Assembly (NCBI GenBank): GCA_023417475.1
Contig: JAEZFP010000032.1
Span: forward strand, 65,762-129,761
DNA length: 64,000 nucleotides
Reading direction: 5' to 3'
Origin: Bacillota bacterium
GTDB lineage: Bacteria; Bacillota; UBA4882; UBA8346
Below, one piece after another: positions 62,441 through 64,000 of the stretch (positions are counted from its first letter, which is position 1; each line of letters begins with the position of its first letter). Both the position numbers and the translations under genes were made by a program. The notes beneath the pieces were generated by a model that was not told the DNA's origin, did not search any database, and saw only the letters and a program-made list of their open reading frames with translations.

Positions 62441-63835
62441 TTGATTAGTTTACGCGCAAAACTCTCGTTGTCGTATATTTTTGTAGCGATCAGCGTAGTG
62501 TCGCTGGTAAGTTTGGCTGCCAATTTTCTTTTGGAACGCCAGTTCCGCGAGTATGTTAAAGAACGGCAAGAGGAACGCAACCGTCAGACCGTCACGTTGA
62601 TCAGTCAACAATATTTGGGGGATGGTCAATGGAAACAAAGCACAGTGGAGCAGATCGGAATCAACGCTCTCGAACAAGGGATTATTGTTAAACTAACCGA
62701 TACCGCGGGCAAGGTTATCTGGGATGCCACCTTGCATAATCATGGCCTTTGTCAGCAGATGCTCTCCCATATGGCGCGCAATATGGCGAGTCGTTATGCC
62801 AACTGGAACGGCGGTTATACCGTAACCGGTTATCCCGCCACCTTGGACAATAAAGTTGTCGGCCAGGTGGAAGTGGGGTATTACGGCCCGTATTTTTATA
62901 GTGACACTGATTTGGCTTTTATCAACACGTTGAACCGGATTCTGCTTGGGATCACTGTTTTTACCCTGCTGATTGCGTTGGCGCTTGGGATCGCGATGGC
63001 GCGCAGCGTCAGTACGCCGCTGGCGAAGGTGATTGAGACGACGGAACGGATCGCGGAAGGACATTATGACGGACGGGTGGAGCAGAAGACCGATATTAAA
63101 GAGGTTCACCAATTGACAACCTCCATCAATGAATTGACCGCGTCGCTGCAAAAACAGGAATTGCTCCGGAAACGGCTCACGGCGGATGTGGCGCATGAAT
63201 TGCGCACGCCGTTGGCAACGGTCCAAAGTCATTTGGAAGCAATGATTGACGGAATTTGGCCCGCTAGCCAAAGCCGGCTGGAAAGCTGTCATGAGGAGAT
63301 TTTACGAATCAACCGTATGGTCCGGGAGCTTTATAAACTAGCCCAATTCGACGGGGAAGCCCTACAGTTGGAGCGGGTCGAGTTTGATCTGAGCGACTTA
63401 TTGGGACGCGTTGTTTTGAATTTTGAAGGTCAGTTTCAGGCGAAAAAAGTGGAATTGCAGTATGAAGCGCAACCGGTGACGATCCGGGCCGACCGCGATA
63501 AGCTCAGCCAAGTGGTTGTCAACTTGCTGGCCAATGGGCTCAAATACACGCCTCCGGGCGGAAGGGTCGGGATCGGGATAACAACGGAGCAAAACAGGGT
63601 GTTAATCCGGGTTCGCGATACCGGAATCGGGATTGCGCCGGAGGATCTGCCGTTTATTTTTGAGCGGTTTTACCGTGCCGATAAGTCCCGTAACCGGTTG
63701 TCCGGCGGGTCCGGGATTGGGCTGGCGATCGTCAAAGCGATTGTCGAAGCTCATGACGGAAGCGTTACGGCCCAAAGTAAACCGGGCGAGGGAACGGAAG
63801 TTAAGGTCTGGTTGCCAACCGGAATGCAAACCTAA
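62441..63835 (+). CDS. sensor histidine kinase
   Basis: A 464-residue membrane kinase. Membrane helices at about 11-31 and 166-187 enclose an external sensing domain of roughly 130 residues, followed by a HAMP domain, the HisKA dimerisation domain with His252 (ADVAHELRTPLATVQ) and a HATPase domain (NLLANGLKYTPPGG, RDTGIGI, GGSGIGLAIVKAIVEAHDG). The start is TTG 62441, directly after the regulator stop, with GGGGGTGAG as ribosome-binding site. The sensing domain contains Cys and several His (HNHGLCQQMLSHM), which could bind a metal such as copper (inference). Confidence 0.92.
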   Translation: MISLRAKLSLSYIFVAISVVSLVSLAANFLLERQFREYVKERQEERNRQTVTLISQQYLGDGQWKQSTVEQIGINALEQGIIVKLTDTAGKVIWDATLHNHGLCQQMLSHMARNMASRYANWNGGYTVTGYPATLDNKVVGQVEVGYYGPYFYSDTDLAFINTLNRILLGITVFTLLIALALGIAMARSVSTPLAKVIETTERIAEGHYDGRVEQKTDIKEVHQLTTSINELTASLQKQELLRKRLTADVAHELRTPLATVQSHLEAMIDGIWPASQSRLESCHEEILRINRMVRELYKLAQFDGEALQLERVEFDLSDLLGRVVLNFEGQFQAKKVELQYEAQPVTIRADRDKLSQVVVNLLANGLKYTPPGGRVGIGITTEQNRVLIRVRDTGIGIAPEDLPFIFERFYRADKSRNRLSGGSGIGLAIVKAIVEAHDGSVTAQSKPGEGTEVKVWLPTGMQT

Positions 63836-63873
63836 AACACCGAGCGGTCAATTAGACCGGCTCGGTGTTTTGA
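63834..63873 (+). terminator. intrinsic terminator overlapping the kinase stop codon
   Basis: A 12-bp perfect stem AAAACACCGAGC / GCTCGGTGTTTT encloses a smaller GGTC / GACC stem. It ends three bases before the group II intron boundary. Confidence 0.9.
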
Positions 63874-63875
63874 AT

Positions 63876-64000
63876 GTGCGCCCAGCATGGGAGCAATCTA
63901 ACGGGTGAAAGTCCCGAGTGCGGGTAGATAGTGCCAAGCACATAGCTAAAGAGCAAGGGTGTCCACCGTGAGGTGGAATCCGAAGGAAGCTTACAGCAAA
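63876..64000 (+). mobile_element. group IIC intron, 5' end (continues beyond window)
   Basis: The sequence starts with the conserved intron boundary GTGCGCCCAGCATGGG and keeps the domain I landmarks of the Oceanobacillus iheyensis group IIC intron: GGGTGAAAGTCCCGA, GCAAGGGTGTCC, GGAATCCGAAGGAAGC and a closing GCAAA. Group IIC introns insert just behind intrinsic terminators, and this one begins right after the kinase terminator. The maturase and 3' end lie outside the window, so whether it is active cannot be told. Confidence 0.9.

Overview
The window looks like chromosomal DNA from an endospore-forming member of the Bacillota (Firmicutes) with moderate GC. Sporulation markers are a PrkA-YhbH-SpoVR operon (21.6-26.1 kb) and a cluster of tiny glycine-rich membrane proteins and unsecreted subtilases (51-58 kb). 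Other Firmicute signs are strong AGGAGG ribosome-binding sites, many TTG/GTG starts, many intrinsic terminators and a group IIC intron. One exported protein (16.7-17.9 kb) looks like an outer-membrane beta-barrel. If that is right, this is a two-membrane spore former of the Limnochordia/Hydrogenispora, Halanaerobiia or Negativicutes type; the lineage is inference only.

Layout. 0-4.6 kb: distal part of a glutamate-fermentation (methylaspartate/glutamate mutase) operon, with methylaspartate ammonia-lyase (partial), an AtuA-like protein, a DUF4387 protein, a P-loop protein and the mutase reactivator GlmL. 4.7-9 kb: TSUP exporter, a secreted protein, a DUF4397 protein and an NCS2 nucleobase permease. 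9-12.7 kb: a CbpA-type DnaJ with ClpB. 12.7-21.4 kb: MATE exporter, acyl-CoA ligase, the beta-barrel candidate, NAD synthetase, a HAD hydrolase and dCTP deaminase. 21.6-29.5 kb: prkA-yhbH-spoVR, a LiaF-like membrane protein, a degenerate 21-bp repeat array, a lone AzlD-like gene and a membrane-anchored PTP-like protein.

29.5-50.8 kb is a carbohydrate and hexuronate region: GH38 alpha-mannosidase, UxuA, GH3 enzyme, a probable carbohydrate-active protein of unknown family, an AraC regulator, an alginate-lyase-family protein, an orphan solute-binding protein, a FadR-type regulator, then uxaB-uxaE-uxaA and a Gfo/Idh oxidoreductase. The logic is polymer cleavage, uptake, then hexuronate conversion to 2-keto-3-deoxygluconate. 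A PIF1-like helicase and a truncated antitoxin interrupt it. A 42-bp-period array of four hairpins follows uxaA.

50.9-57.9 kb is the most unusual part. Two AprX-like subtilases without signal peptides lie among at least six tiny membrane proteins, one of them an internal duplication. Two related proteins of about 50 residues are on the opposite strand, and a separate gene encodes only the subtilase propeptide domain. Three of the tiny genes share a 40-bp promoter block with fixed spacing and a sigma-K-like -10; similar TTRGGCAA boxes recur nearby. I read this as a late-sporulation (spore coat or germination) protease locus, possibly with a trans-acting propeptide inhibitor or chaperone.

57.9-64 kb: patatin-like lipase, CopA copper ATPase and CopZ chaperone, an OmpR-type two-component pair, and the 5' end of a group IIC intron placed directly after the terminator of the kinase gene. 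I found no tRNA, rRNA or CRISPR array.
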